Shown here in pieces: positions 22,701 through 32,600 of a stretch of 64,000 bases of DNA. Position numbers and translations under genes: made by a program. The notes under the pieces are model-generated. The model ran no database searches, was not told the DNA's origin, and saw only the letters and a program-made list of their open reading frames with translations. The stretch covers positions 9,468,289-9,532,288 of the forward strand of contig NC_037640.1 of assembly GCF_003254395.2 (NCBI RefSeq), written 5' to 3'. Position 1 is the first letter of the stretch. Each line of letters starts with the position of its first letter. This DNA comes from Apis mellifera (lineage: Eukaryota; Arthropoda; Insecta; Hymenoptera; Apidae).

Positions 22701-23210
22701 ACGTATCGAATACGTGGTAATAGAACGAAGGTGTCGATACGCTATTTATAAACCGTATATATTACGTATATACATTCGAGATTTTCAACGCAAACATTTA
22801 AGCCTCGAAAGAATGATCTCTCTCGCGGGCAATTTATATCCATCCTTCTTTTTCGAGGCGAATTCAAGGATGAGGATTTTTCGAGAAACGAGTGAGAGAG
22901 AGAGAGAGAGAAAAGAGAAAGGAGGCAGCGTCGTTCTTCCTCGTCGGGACTTCCTTTTCACGCCGTCTCACGTACACTCATACGCCGTCAAATGAGTTAC
23001 GTTTCGACACGTTCCGAGCATGTGTGGAGAGGCGACGACGAGGATAAAATTCTAGGTGGAACGAACTGGTGCCTTTTGTGGACGTGGACGTAGCTTTGTT
23101 TAACGGATTCGCTGGAAAAACTTACCAGAATCGGAGTGCGGTGCCAGTAGAACGGCCGCCAGACAGAGTATAATCCCGGGTCGACAGGGCCCGGCGTTCA
23201 AGGCCGACAT
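1652..23210 (-). CDS. Tnc: Tenectin: secreted mucin-like matrix protein with VWC domains (complete coding region, six coding exons)
   Basis: Join of 23210-23126, 12294-12247, 11887-11414, 11298-11014, 10934-1874 and 1754-1652; 10,056 nt, 3,351 residues. All junctions have GT and AG at the expected edges and keep frame. The order is: signal peptide (hydrophobic core GIILCLAAVLLA), VWC1 49-110, VWC2 141-202, VWC3 233-297, Glu/Pro/Thr/Ser-rich block about 304-1790, VWC4 1791-1854, second such block 1855-3196, VWC5 3197-3255, and a half VWC from 3294 to the end. The five full VWC domains each carry the ten cysteines of the family, including C-x2-C-x-C (C-x3-C-x-C in VWC4) and CCP. Known from the family: insect tenectin is an apical extracellular matrix protein of epithelia, and in Drosophila an integrin ligand in wing development. 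The identification rests on this architecture, not on a database search. N-glycosylation sequons occur (for example NCT, NRT, NQT, NIT). I found no RGD. The first four internal introns are phase 1 and the last is phase 2. Confidence 0.88.
1874..10934 (-). CDS. Tnc: Tenectin giant exon: two acidic Pro/Thr/Ser-rich blocks, VWC4, VWC5 and start of VWC6
   Basis: A single 9,061-nt exon with acceptor ATCTCGCATAG at 10935 and donor GTGAGT at 1873. It encodes residues 298-3318. The two long low-complexity blocks are made mostly of Glu, Thr, Pro, Ser, Ala, Val and Lys, with motifs such as EEEKPTE, STEAPEK and VTEKIVPEEEKP. They contain many potential O-glycosylation sites but are also very acidic, with runs of up to about ten Glu near 9800. 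VWC4 (6456-6265) and VWC5 (2238-2062) interrupt or follow them. The sequon-bearing stretch SLNIT and a run of ten Thr lie after VWC5 (about 2000-2035). Several internal tandem repeats suggest expansion by slippage or unequal exchange, so length variation between alleles is likely. Confidence 0.93.
3200..3545 (-). repeat. In-frame tandem repeat coding for about eight EEEKPxExTEKxxP units
   Basis: Residues about 2761-2876 of tenectin consist of about eight consecutive units of 13-15 residues, consensus EEEKPVEVTEKIVP, differing by single substitutions (PVTT, PVEV, PVQT, PAEV, PAET) and by an extra Ser-Glu in some. The repeat preserves frame throughout, as expected for a coding minisatellite. 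Confidence 0.85.
3785..3914 (-). repeat. 30-bp coding minisatellite, about 4.3 copies (APEKMAPSTE)
   Basis: The 30-base unit starting GGAGCTTCCG on the plus strand begins at 3785, 3815, 3845, 3875 and 3905 (last copy partial), with only one to three differences per copy. It encodes ten-residue repeats of the type STEAPEKMAP at tenectin residues about 2638-2681. Near identity of the copies points to recent expansion. Confidence 0.95.
7560..8130 (-). repeat. Degenerate acidic repeats (EEEKPTE type) in tenectin
   Basis: Residues about 1233-1423 consist of irregular 8-14-residue units built on EEEKPTEEPIEEE, EEQKPTE and EEEKPTEKS. Unit length varies and the order is irregular, so this is an old or repeatedly rearranged expansion, less regular than the arrays at 3.2 and 3.8 kb. 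Confidence 0.7.
11014..11298 (-). CDS. Tnc: Tenectin exon encoding VWC3
   Basis: 285 nt, phase 1 at both ends, with acceptor CTCGAATACAG and donor GTAAGAG. After a Thr/Pro linker it encodes a full VWC domain (residues 233-297) with ten cysteines, starting CYHEGKVYEGGELIY and ending ECCPTTYEC. The introns on either side are short (115 bp upstream, 79 bp downstream). Because the length is a multiple of three and the phases match, skipping it would remove one VWC domain and keep frame. Confidence 0.92.
11414..11887 (-). CDS. Tnc: Tenectin exon encoding VWC1 and VWC2
   Basis: 474 nt, phase 1 at both ends, with acceptor AAATTCAACAG and donor GTGAGTCG. It encodes VWC1 (residues 49-110, beginning CYYNYQHYKEGDR) and VWC2 (141-202, beginning CNVDDRFYADGAQ), joined by a Ser/Thr-rich linker of about 30 residues. 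Each domain has ten cysteines. Sequons NCT (residue 70) and NRT (residue 170) lie inside the domains. A 359-bp intron separates it from the 48-nt exon upstream. Confidence 0.92.
12247..12294 (-). CDS. Tnc: Tenectin 48-nt linker exon
   Basis: A short exon between acceptor TTTTCTGTCGCAG and donor GTACGTAC. It enters and leaves in phase 1 and reads APVYDQDTTQVAEYDG (residues 29-44), joining the signal peptide to VWC1. It is too short to stand out as an ORF and was found by following phase from the neighbouring exons. It is the left border of the 10.8-kb intron. Confidence 0.85.
12295..16685 (-). other. Large tenectin intron, left part
   Basis: I see no coding exon here. It contains purine/pyrimidine microsatellites (about 12667-12740, 12845-12890 and 13306-13367), an ATT/AAT run at 13202-13220, a GC- and CpG-richer block at about 13930-14400 with a CA/GC run at 14305-14325, and AT-rich sequence from 14580 to 16060. 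The open frames on both strands in the GC-richer block overlap one another and have no domain-like content. Confidence 0.6.
16686..17765. repeat. Tandem array, seven copies, with short (132-135 bp) and long (175-197 bp) units
   Basis: Copies start at the motif CTGTGAAACAAGAGGAAA near 16689, 16821, 16996, 17130, 17265, 17399 and 17596. Each carries CCCTCGAAAG, a TTTGG-AAG-TTCATCGAAAACTCGCTGCG stretch, a T7 run, and TTTGTTTCTTGAAACTAGC. The second and sixth units are longer because of an extra AT-rich insert containing TTCTAATCCTTCTCATAT. No long ORF is shared by the units. The array lies in the 10.8-kb tenectin intron. Confidence 0.9.
17766..23125 (-). other. Large tenectin intron, right part
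   Basis: No coding exon recognised. A balanced-composition block at about 17880-18460 includes a C9 run at 18045-18053. A block at 20160-20440 has a TATA-like CATAAATA and a plus-strand GTAAGT, but no convincing open frame around them. Purine-rich and CG-dinucleotide runs occur at 20770-20935 and 21060-21110, a short TA run at 22506-22520, and GA repeats at 22890-22920. Any of the balanced blocks could be an intronic enhancer, but the sequence alone does not show it. Confidence 0.5.
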
Positions 23211-23232
23211 GTCGGCACTCTTCTTCCGTTTC
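23126..23232 (-). CDS. Tnc: Tenectin exon with start codon and signal peptide
   Basis: The exon runs from acceptor TTGTCTTTTTCAG (just above 23232) to donor GTAAGTTT at 23125. The ATG at 23210-23208 starts 28 codons with an uncharged core (GIILCLAAVLLA), a classic secretory signal. The last base begins the phase-1 codon completed by the 48-nt exon. The 22 bases before the ATG are 5' UTR with no in-frame stop. The acceptor shows that at least one more non-coding exon lies to the right. Confidence 0.88.
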
Positions 23233-23417
23233 CTGAAAAAGACAATTCACGTTTAACTTCAACTTTCAAAAATCGAAACGAGAATTCCTCCTTTCCTCCC
23301 ATTCTCTCCCGTCTTAATCCCAGGTATTTATCCTGTCACGTGGCATTCTAGCGTAACACTGTCAGCGTGACACTGACAGCTGGAAGACGTGGCTGGAGAC
23401 GAGCCAATATCGCATAC

Positions 23418-23678
23418 CTTCGCACTTTGATGCGTTCTTGCACGGTGCGGTTGCGGATGAGGGATGGATGTTTAGGTGTCGGCGAGGAGACATGAAAATC
23501 GGACGACAGCACGCGTGTGAGAGACGCGCACGTAAGACGAGGCCCTCTTAGAGGGGGTGGGTGAATTTACGAGCCGTGGGAATGCGTGTCCGGATTCGCG
23601 TGATTTCCGGCTGTCTGTTCGCGATGAGGAACGCGCAGGAATTCGATTCGTGCGTTCGAAATTCAAGGGCGGGTTCAA
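23418..23678 (-). other. Candidate proximal 5' non-coding exon or promoter of tenectin
   Basis: On the minus strand GCGAAG is followed by GTATGC, a reasonable donor at 23417, and a CpG-rich stretch of about 250 bp lies upstream of it. It could be a first exon 185 bp from the signal-peptide exon. Between them lies an inverted repeat CTGTCAG...CTGACAG near 23358-23378. No TATA box or clear initiator is seen. The distal candidate at 49.9 kb has a stronger donor. Confidence 0.25.
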
Positions 23679-24482
23679 GGATGACGGGAAGTCATCCATT
23701 CCAAATAATTTTGATCCGAAATTATTTCATATTATTTCGATTTCCAGGTTTTTACTTGTCTCGAATGAAAGATTATTTAAATGATTAAATATTCCACAAG
23801 AATCGAGGAATAAGGATGACGGGAAGTCATCCGTTCCAAATAATTTTGATCCGAAATTATTTCATATTATTTCGATTTCCAGGTTTTTACTTGTCTCGAG
23901 TGAAAGATTATTTAAATGATTAAATATTCCACAAGAATCGAGGAATAAGGATGACGGGAAGTCATCCGTTCCAAATAATTTTGATCCGAAATTATTTCAT
24001 ATTATTTCGATTTCGAGGTTTTTACTTGTCTCGAATGAAAGATTATTTAAATGATTAAATATTCCACAAGAATCGAGAAATAAGGATGACGGGAAGTCAT
24101 CCATTCCAAATAATTTTGATCCGAAATTATTTTATATTGTTTCGATTTCGAGGTTTTTACTTGTCTCGAATGAAAGATTATTTAAATGATTAAATATTCC
24201 ACAAGAATCGAGGAATAAGGATGACGGGAAGTGATCCGTTCCAAATAATTTTGATTCGAAATTATTTCATATTATTTCGATTTCCAGGTTTTTACTTGTC
24301 TCGAATGAAAGATTATTTAAATGATTAAATATTCCACAAGAATCGAGGAATAAGGATGACGGGAAGTCATCCGTTCCAAATAGTTTTGATCCGAAATTAT
24401 TTTATATTATTTCAAGATTTTTACTTGTCTCGTGATGACGAATGAAAGATTATTTAAATAATTAAATTCCATAAGAGTCCAG

Positions 24483-24484
<2 letters not shown>
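23679..24484. repeat. 135-bp tandem array, six copies
   Basis: The unit start GGATGACGGGAAGTCATCC recurs at 23679, 23814, 23949, 24084, 24219 and 24354, an exact 135-bp period. The last copy is degenerate and has an insertion near 24433. Each unit begins with a perfect 7-bp inverted repeat (GGATGAC, GGGAA loop, GTCATCC), with one arm change in copy five. Copies differ at only a few positions. A TA microsatellite follows directly. Confidence 0.96.

Positions 24485-24536
<52 letters not shown>
24485..24536. repeat. (TA)n microsatellite
   Basis: About 26 uninterrupted AT dinucleotides, flanking the end of the 135-bp array. Confidence 0.97.
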
Positions 24537-24543
<7 letters not shown>

Positions 24544-26289
24544 CGTGTGTATGATAAGGAATCGTGAGGAGAAGGAATTACGCGTGTTAGGAATTGTTCG
24601 CAGGATTCAGAGGGTGAAAAAGATGGGAAAGAAGAGAGGGAGGGGGGAGGTTAGAAAAAGAAGAATCGACAGGAAGAGAAGAGTGGACTTTGGTGAAGCC
24701 GGCGCATACCAGTTGCGACAGCGGCTTAATACAAAGGGGCACCGAGATAAAAGAGCGTGGGTAGTTTCTCTTTTACCCGTCGACTTCATCTTTTCTCGTC
24801 TTTTCTCCGTACTTCCCCTTCGCTGTGGCATTTCATTGTTGATCGAACGCGGGAACAGAAAGAGAAGAGAGAAGGATGGAACGCGCGACTCGTGACACCT
24901 AAGCTCGCGCCTGCTCGTTAACGACGCTGTAAATTACATCTTGGAACTATCGTAATGAATCCTGGATGGATGGATGGATGGATTTCTTCCTCCTCTTTTT
25001 TTATCTATCTCCCCCTTTCTCCCTCCCTGTGCAATCGAATAGGCGGGCGAGGGATCGCAGAGCGAAAATCCCGGTTCTTCTTCCATGCCGGTAAAAGCTG
25101 CGTGTCATTGCGTATTCAGGATACGGCCCATTGAACCGAGGAATTCGGTGAATGGGGTACGCATCGACCACCGCCTCGATCCCTCGCCGGCCAACGATTC
25201 GAATAACTACGGACTGTTCCTTGACTTGCTGAGCCTAGCGCTGAGAAAAGCTACGATTTCGATCTCCCTTAAATTATACAGAAAAGAATTGAAATTGAAA
25301 ACGAGAAGATATTGAAGAAGCGTGTAACGAAGTAATCGGAATAATTGTTTGATTATTAAGAAAGAATCCTATTCTTCTTCTTCAGGCTTCGAGAATGATT
25401 CGTCGGCATTCTCAATGGAATCATTCACGAGAAAAAAAAGGCAACGACGTTTCCCTCCATCCGCCGGATGATCCACGACTTACAATAACGAGAAACGAAA
25501 CGTGTCGATATTCCAGGATTCTAGAATGGAGGCGTTTCCACGGCCATACAGATCCCTTCATTAAATATTTCCATTGAAACGACGGCAAGAGACCATACAA
25601 ATATTTTCATTAATATCGGCTATCCGAGCCGCGGCTCACGGGTCCTTTGACGATAGCCGCGGCGAGTCACGTCCTATCGAAATTTCGTAATTAATAAGGC
25701 CGGCTAGTTCCCTTTCCTTTCTCAAATTCAACGTATCCATTGTCCTATTATCGCGTCCTATTAGCCGGGAACGATTGTGCGCTCCCATCGTTTGACACAG
25801 ACGTCGCCAACGCCGTTACGATGACAGGCTGGAAACGGCACGCCCACGCGCGGTGACACGAGGTGAATGAAAATGCGAGCGAGCCACACGTTCAAGATAA
25901 CAGGCAACCGTGAATGACTCGGGTTCTTCCTCCCCTTCCTTTTTTCTCTTTTTCGCGTCCAGTTTCCCTTTCGTGGATTTCCGAGCGCGTCGCCGATTCA
26001 ACCTGATTCGTCGCGAGCCCGTCGCGATTTACTTTCCAGGGCCCGGTTCATGGTGGCTGCCACCCGTCGAACCGCGACTAATTTCACTTGCGCTCTCGAC
26101 ACCGTGCCGTGCCGCAACCGAAAGCGTTTCGCGATTTCACGAATACCGATACGGATACGAGCGCCTGGTAATAATGACGTTCGATGGGCGAGAAAGTGAT
26201 AGCCGCCGATGGGAAAAGTAAGATTCGCGCGGATCGTTGCTAATCCTAGGAGCTGTTGTTCCTCGAAAAGATTGAGTAGAGTGAACAGA
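24537..26289. other. Non-coding stretch right of the 135-bp array
   Basis: No gene recognised. It contains purine-rich runs (24610-24680), a (TGGA)n run at 24963-24982, and nested inverted repeats at 25617-25659 (CGGCTATC...GATAGCCG enclosing GAGCCGCGGCTC). Open frames are short and overlap on both strands. Confidence 0.5.
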
Positions 26290-27105
26290 TGAGTTCTTGG
26301 TTAAGTTCGAAATGGGGAAGGTAAAGGATTCGTTGACAATTTTTCTTGGATTATTTCTTTTGGATGAATTCTTTCGCTTGGATGAATTCTTGGCTGGACG
26401 ATTGAAATAATTGAATTGGGTAGGAAAAGGAACGAAACTTTGATCATTGACATTTTTTGAAATGTGGATTGTTTGATCGAAGAGGATTGGATAAAGTGAG
26501 TAAAGTTGACGATTCTTGATTAATTTCGAAAGGATTCGTTGACAATCTTTGAAATATTTCAAATTGAATTGGATAGGAAAAGAACTCTGATCGTTGCCAA
26601 TTTTTGAAATACGGATTATTTGATCGAAGAGGATTGGATAAAGTGAGTAGAGTTGACGATTCTTGGTTAATTTCGATGGAAAGGATTCGTTGATAATTTT
26701 TGGAATATTTCAAATTGAATTGAATAGGGAAAAGAACTCTGATCGTTGGCAATTTAGATTATTTCTTGAAGAGAATTGAATTGAAAGTGAATAGAGTTAA
26801 TTCTTGGTTAATTTCGATGGAAAGAATTTATTGATAATCTTTGGAATATTTCAAATTGAATTGGATAGGAAAAGAACTCTGATCGTTGACAATTTTTGAA
26901 ATATAGATTATTTCTTGAAGAGAATTGAATTGAAAGTGAGTTAATTCTTGGTTAATTTCGATGAAAAGGTAAAAGATTCGTTGACAATTTTTGAAATATA
27001 GATTATTTCTTGAAATAAAATTGATGATTCTTAATTAATTTCGATGGAAAGGTAAAAGATTCGTTGACAATTTTTGAAACACGGATTATTTCTTGAATCG
27101 ACAAG
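26290..27105. repeat. Degenerate tandem array, about six copies of roughly 140-200 bp
   Basis: The phrase AAAGGATTCGTTGACAATTTTTGAAAT recurs with variation at about 26323, 26529, 26680, 26821, 26972 and 27055. It is accompanied by ATTTCAAATTGAATTGGATAGGAAAAGAACTCTGATCG and GATTCTTGGTTAATTTCGATGG. Unit length falls from about 205 to 83 bp and the copies are diverged, so this is an older array than those at 23.7 and 53 kb. Confidence 0.85.
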
Positions 27106-30100
27106 TTTTAATTGAGGTCATCTATTTCAATCCTACCAAAATTAAACAAAAATTTGATGCACAGCACGGATGAAAAATTTATCGAACGTGCGCGAGGATT
27201 TTTTAAAAAAGTGATGTTGCAACTACCTTTTAAGATTCGAAACTCGAAATCGTGACCGAGCGTCCATGTTGCAACCGATTCTTTTTAACATTTATTCTCT
27301 TCTCCCCGAGAGATATTCAATTATTCAATCACCAATACAAATCTTTAAAAAAAAAAAAAAAGAGAAAAAGAAAGAATCAGAAAACCTTTCTTTCCACCCT
27401 GCTTCCACTAAAGACGAAGACGAAGCTCAGAATAGATAAAGAAGCTAACCGAGGAAATTTATTAGAGGATCGGGAGGAGAGGGAGAAACAGTTGGAAACC
27501 GCAGTTGGAAACAAGAGGCCGATAACGATCTCTCTCTCTCTCTCTCTCCTCGATCCATGGGATAACAGCTGTTGGCGCGATAATTGCGTCGGCGAGAGAA
27601 GTTTGGCCTGAGTACAAGGCGCAGGTAGATGCACCCACGGGCCCGCCGCACAGCGAAATGGGGTGGCTGGTGGCAGAGGTTCCGTTAGCGGCCGGAGGCT
27701 GTGTTCGTTCACCATTACCGTGGAACGCGGAATATGATTACCTTCACCTGGGAACAGACTGTTCCTTCGTATCCCCTCCGGCAAACCGAACAACCGTGGG
27801 CGAAGTTTCCACCGTGTCCCGGTTAGCCGTCCATACCCGACCGTGTACCGTGATTAGCTAAAGCCTGCTGCACGATTTCCGACGTTGCGGGCCGTGAGAT
27901 CGGGATCACGCGGTCTTCGCTCCCTAGAATCCACCAAAATTCCGATCCTCCCTGCTTTTATTGATCAACGACCCAATTTTCCCAATACGATATTTGTAAG
28001 ATGTCTTTGCTCCAAAATTTTACGACTCGAAATAATAATGAACGAGAGGCGGGAAATTTCGAATACTCACGAAATACGTGGAGGGACGATCGAAGGCTAA
28101 TTTCGTGGTTGCGTGTTTTATGCAAATGCACAGGGGGCAGCTTGGAGGAAGGAACGGGCGATAAAACGTTCCGTGCTCGTCGCTACCTACTACTAATTGG
28201 AACATTCCCAATGGATTCGAAAGGAGGAAGTTCGGGAAATTCCTCTTTTTTCTTCGAGCACGGTGGAAATTTATTTCGATCGATGCCGAGAATAGGCCAA
28301 CCACGCGAATAACGGTGGTGTTTCATAGAAAAGTGGTGGTCGAACGAATGGTGACACGGCTCTCTCTCTCTCTTTCACTTCCGACATGGTAATACCCTGA
28401 ATGAGCATCGTGGCGATCGAGCAATGACTAACGGGCCTGTCCGCCTCTCCTAAAAGGCAGGCTGATCCTTCATCTCGGAGGGAACGACGAGGAGGTTTCG
28501 ACGACGACCGAATGCTCGATAATTGACAGGCTTGCTCGCTCGGTTATCTCGAATCCTGACCCGACGGTTAACTGGATGTCCTGCTTAAGGATACAACGTG
28601 TCCTTGGGAACCTGTTCCCTACGCCCATTAATCGAACCCCTCGTTCCCAACTTATTATTATTCCTTTTGATAAATGGTGATTGCGTCTAAAAATACGACA
28701 AACTTTGTTGCATCGCGTTTATAATATTTTCGACCACGTCTGAAGAAGAAGAGCGATAAAATAAAATAACGAGTTATCTCGAAACGAAAATATATTTCAT
28801 TTTTCAGATGTGTCGTTCGTGCATCTTGAAAAGGAGATTAAAAAGAGAACCGCTATACGCTCTCCTCCCCTTCCTCTCCCCCAATAAAAAGTAATTTTAC
28901 CACCGGATACCGGACTCCGGCCTAAAGAGAGAAGCAAGGAACGAGACTTGCCGCGGTATCTGATACAAGAATCCTTGGTCGAGACGGTGGAGACCGGGAG
29001 AGAAACAGAGAGAGAGAGAGAGAGAGAGGCTGGAGACCGAATGCAAAAGCGGCTGCGTCGTGATCTGCACGTTTCGGTTTATGGGCGCAAACGGGTTCAA
29101 AGATCAGGGATCACCGCGCGAAGGTGGGACGCTCCAACCCGACCCAACCTTGCAAATGACGGTATGCAAATTGCGCCAGGTACACCGCATGGATCATTAG
29201 CACACGCCAAACGCCTTCGTTCAACGCATTATTAATTATAAGAGGAGAATTTTTACAATAAAAGAACAACAACTGTTCCTGAAAATCCTCGAAACGCTTC
29301 CTTCTCTATCTCAGATTTCCACATGCCTGATATCAGTGATAGACTGATTTCTATAAAGTCTTTCGACAGGTTGACGACGAGTGGCTCGTTACATTTCTCG
29401 ACTCGAAAGGAATATCACAAAAATACACACCTCTCGTCCTTCTCTATTTAAAGCAAACGATGGATGAATAGAAGAAGAAGAATTTCCAAGAATTGCAAAT
29501 GACAATTTATCATTCTATTCGATTCAAGAAGTTTGGAAATACGCGATTATATCGCGGATGGTTAAAGATCTAAGCTTTCGGCCAGGAGAACGATGGAAGA
29601 TGAGGCGAGGCCCTCTTTCGAGGAACAACGGGGTTCGATTACTCGAGGGTGCTGGAGCAACAGGTCGCGGCTTCATGTACGCGGCCCCTCTCCTCTCTAT
29701 TTATAGATCTACCTGAGCTAGAATTACGCGGGGTCGAGGATGCACTCCTCGTCTTCACCGCTGAATCCGAGCGATGGAACGCGCGCGTTCGTTCCTACGA
29801 GCTGCTACCCTCGCCTCGCCCATATTTGGCTCGTTCGCGTCTCACTCGCTGATTCTTAGGAATTCGCCCCATCGACCGGTTCTGCCTCTTCCTCCCATCT
29901 TTTTCTCTCTCTTTTTTCCTCTCCCTTCGACTTTTTCCCCCCCACATTCGGCCAGAAATTTATTATCAACGTCTTCTCGGAAATTTTTCCACCTTTCCCT
30001 TCCGCGTTTCTCTCGAATCTTCTTCACTTCGCAGGGAAAGATCGTTCGATTATTTCTTAGAGTTCGAGCGAAATTAAAACGGACGAGAGTGTAAGACGAA

Positions 30101-32600
30101 CGATCATTCGAGGTTTCTCGAGGAGGACCGAGCGAAGTTTCTCGTTCGAAGGGAATCCGCCGAGGGGATGGAGGAGATCCCCCTCCATTTATCTGCGCCC
30201 ATCCCTGCGCGCCGCGTCGCGATTGAAACGTCCCCTCCGTGTCGATCGATCGTCGGATCGCTCAGCAGCACGTAATAACGAGTATTACCGCGAGATGCCG
30301 GCGATTCCCCTGGTATTATAATATCTCGTCGAAAGATCGGATCGGGGCCCGCAGCCATCCATCTCTCTCTCTTTCTCTCTCTCTCCCTCGGAGAAGGCAA
30401 CCTCACTCGGCGAGGAGATGCATGCCAGCCTTGCACCCCTCTTCGTTACCGTAATCTTACTGTTATTATTTAAACCACGGCACTCGGTACATTCATCACT
30501 GTGATTATTAAATTTGAGCAATTTGCCGGCGCGTACGCGTTTGCCTCGTGCTAAAATGGGTGCGCGTTATGGGAGGAGGAGAGGTAGGAGGGATTCATTT
30601 TCGTTAAACGAAAGGGAAATTGTTTCGGTTTATATGCTCGCCCGAAAGAGGGGGATGAACGCGTCGAAGATTATGGAGAAATTGGCGAGGAATTTCGATG
30701 GGAAAAGAGGCGTTCTTTTCTCTTTCGAGAAGAATAAATCGATAAAATTGTTTGGATCTTTGGAATATGAATCTTTTCAACCCTTGTCGAAAAAAAAAAA
30801 AGAAACGAGAGACGATATTTGCTATTTCGAGGGCGAAAGAGATCGAAACGAGTTACGAGATTTCCACTTCTCACCGATTCGATGATTGAATATTCATGCA
30901 TCCTCCGCGAGGGGGAAGGGAAAAGAGAAAATAAAGCGGCGTAACAGCGAGAGGAGCGGAAAGTTTTATCGTCGGGCGAACGTACAATTAAGTTGATATT
31001 ATTACGTACGAGTTGGCCGTAAGTTACTCGCATTCCTCGACTCGCATCCTGACTCCTCGCTACATCTGTCTTTACGCGTGTGGAAAAAGGTAATAAAAGG
31101 ATAGGAATCCCATCCTCCGCGCTTGTCGTCCTTTCCTCCTCCCAGAAGCACCGTGGTAAAATTCACTCGGGACGAAGTGAAACAATTTCCGTTTATCACC
31201 ACCACGCGTCCTCCACCGCGATATTCGTGTTATTCCCTCTTTCCGTTTCGCAAGCCCGTTTCTTTTCACTTCTCTTCCTTTTCTTTTCCTCTTCTTTGCA
31301 GCGGAAGTCGCTCCTTATCTAATTTCACTCTCGACTCCGCTCCCCCCTTTTCCTCTCCGTTTCCTCGCTCTTTCGGCAAAGGCTTCCTGTTTTTTCCTTT
31401 TTCTTCTCTCCTTTTTTTCACCACCACAGCGTTTGTACAATCCGTTAACACCTCGAACGAGGCGTTCGTTCGTTCCTTTTTTTTTTTTTTGCCTCGAGTC
31501 TTTTTTGCCTCGTTATCGACGAGGCCCCTTTTCACTCAGCTTCCTCTTCTTCGTTTGTCTTCGTCGCCCACCCCCCATCGTCGCGTTCGACGAGCTCTTC
31601 AACTTCTTTGTCAGTCGAGGTACAGGGTGGTGGAAAAAGCAGGAGGAATTTTAATACCTCGAACGTTGGAGAAAAAGAAGTTTCGAAAGTAAATTTATAC
31701 AAAGTTGCACAAGAGTTGCGTTTCGCCTCCTCTACTTCGCGTTACGCGGGATTATCTTATCTCGGCGATTATCCGCGATAAGAAGGATAGACGTAAATAT
31801 CAATCCACCTCCGACTTCCCTTTTATTCCTTCCATCCTCGCGCATACCTATCTACCATCAAAATTCCAAACACCTTTCTTCCCTCCACCAGCATCAGCAT
31901 CGTCAGCCGGTGGGGAATTTAGAAGCCGCGATAAAAGCGAGAAGGAAGGACCCCCTCTTTGTTTGACGAGAGCCTTTTTTCCACCGTCCTCTTTCACGTT
32001 CTCATGCGAGATGCCTCTCTCCATCCTCTCCCCAACCGATCCGTCCGGGGCAAACCCCGCCGAGTTTCCGCCGCGAGAAGTGGCCAAGTCGTGTAAACAC
32101 GAACGCGTCTCGCTGTACGAAGCAACGCCGCCATGCCATGCAACGACTTCTTCACGGATAATCCGTAAGTGGCAGCCTTCCCTTCCTCGCGTTCTTTTTC
32201 TTGTTGTTCTTGTTGTTGTTGTTGTTGCTTTGCCACCGTGGTGTCTATCCCCTTCTTCGAAGGGGACGATTTCTCGCATCCGCGATGCGCTCCGCTCCGC
32301 TTTATTCGCGCAACGTCCTGTCGTAATTTCAGACGATTCTTAAAGCCGAGAGGCGATCGCGCCTCTCCCTGTAATTTCATCCTTCCCCCCCTCGAGCCGT
32401 TTCCCGGATGACCGCGATCCAACGCGCTCCCTGGTAATTGTAAAATTAATTTTGCCACAAAGTTGAGGGAGAGAGAGAGAGGGGCACCCGTTGAGAAACA
32501 GGTTCCGCCAGCCTTCGCGTCTCTCCCTTCCCTCCTTCCATCTTTGCAACAATAAGGATTCTCTCTGGATGCGGGGAATATATCGGATTCTCGATCGAGC
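27106..32600. other. Non-coding stretch, probably upstream intron
   Basis: No coding exon recognised. Blocks of balanced composition at about 27600-27900 and 28390-28680 stand out from the low-complexity sequence and could be regulatory. GA/CT microsatellites occur at 27533-27548, 28995-29030 and 30361-30390. The region 29870-30060 and 31110-31690 is strongly pyrimidine-rich, which creates long but meaningless Ser/Phe/Leu frames. Confidence 0.4.
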
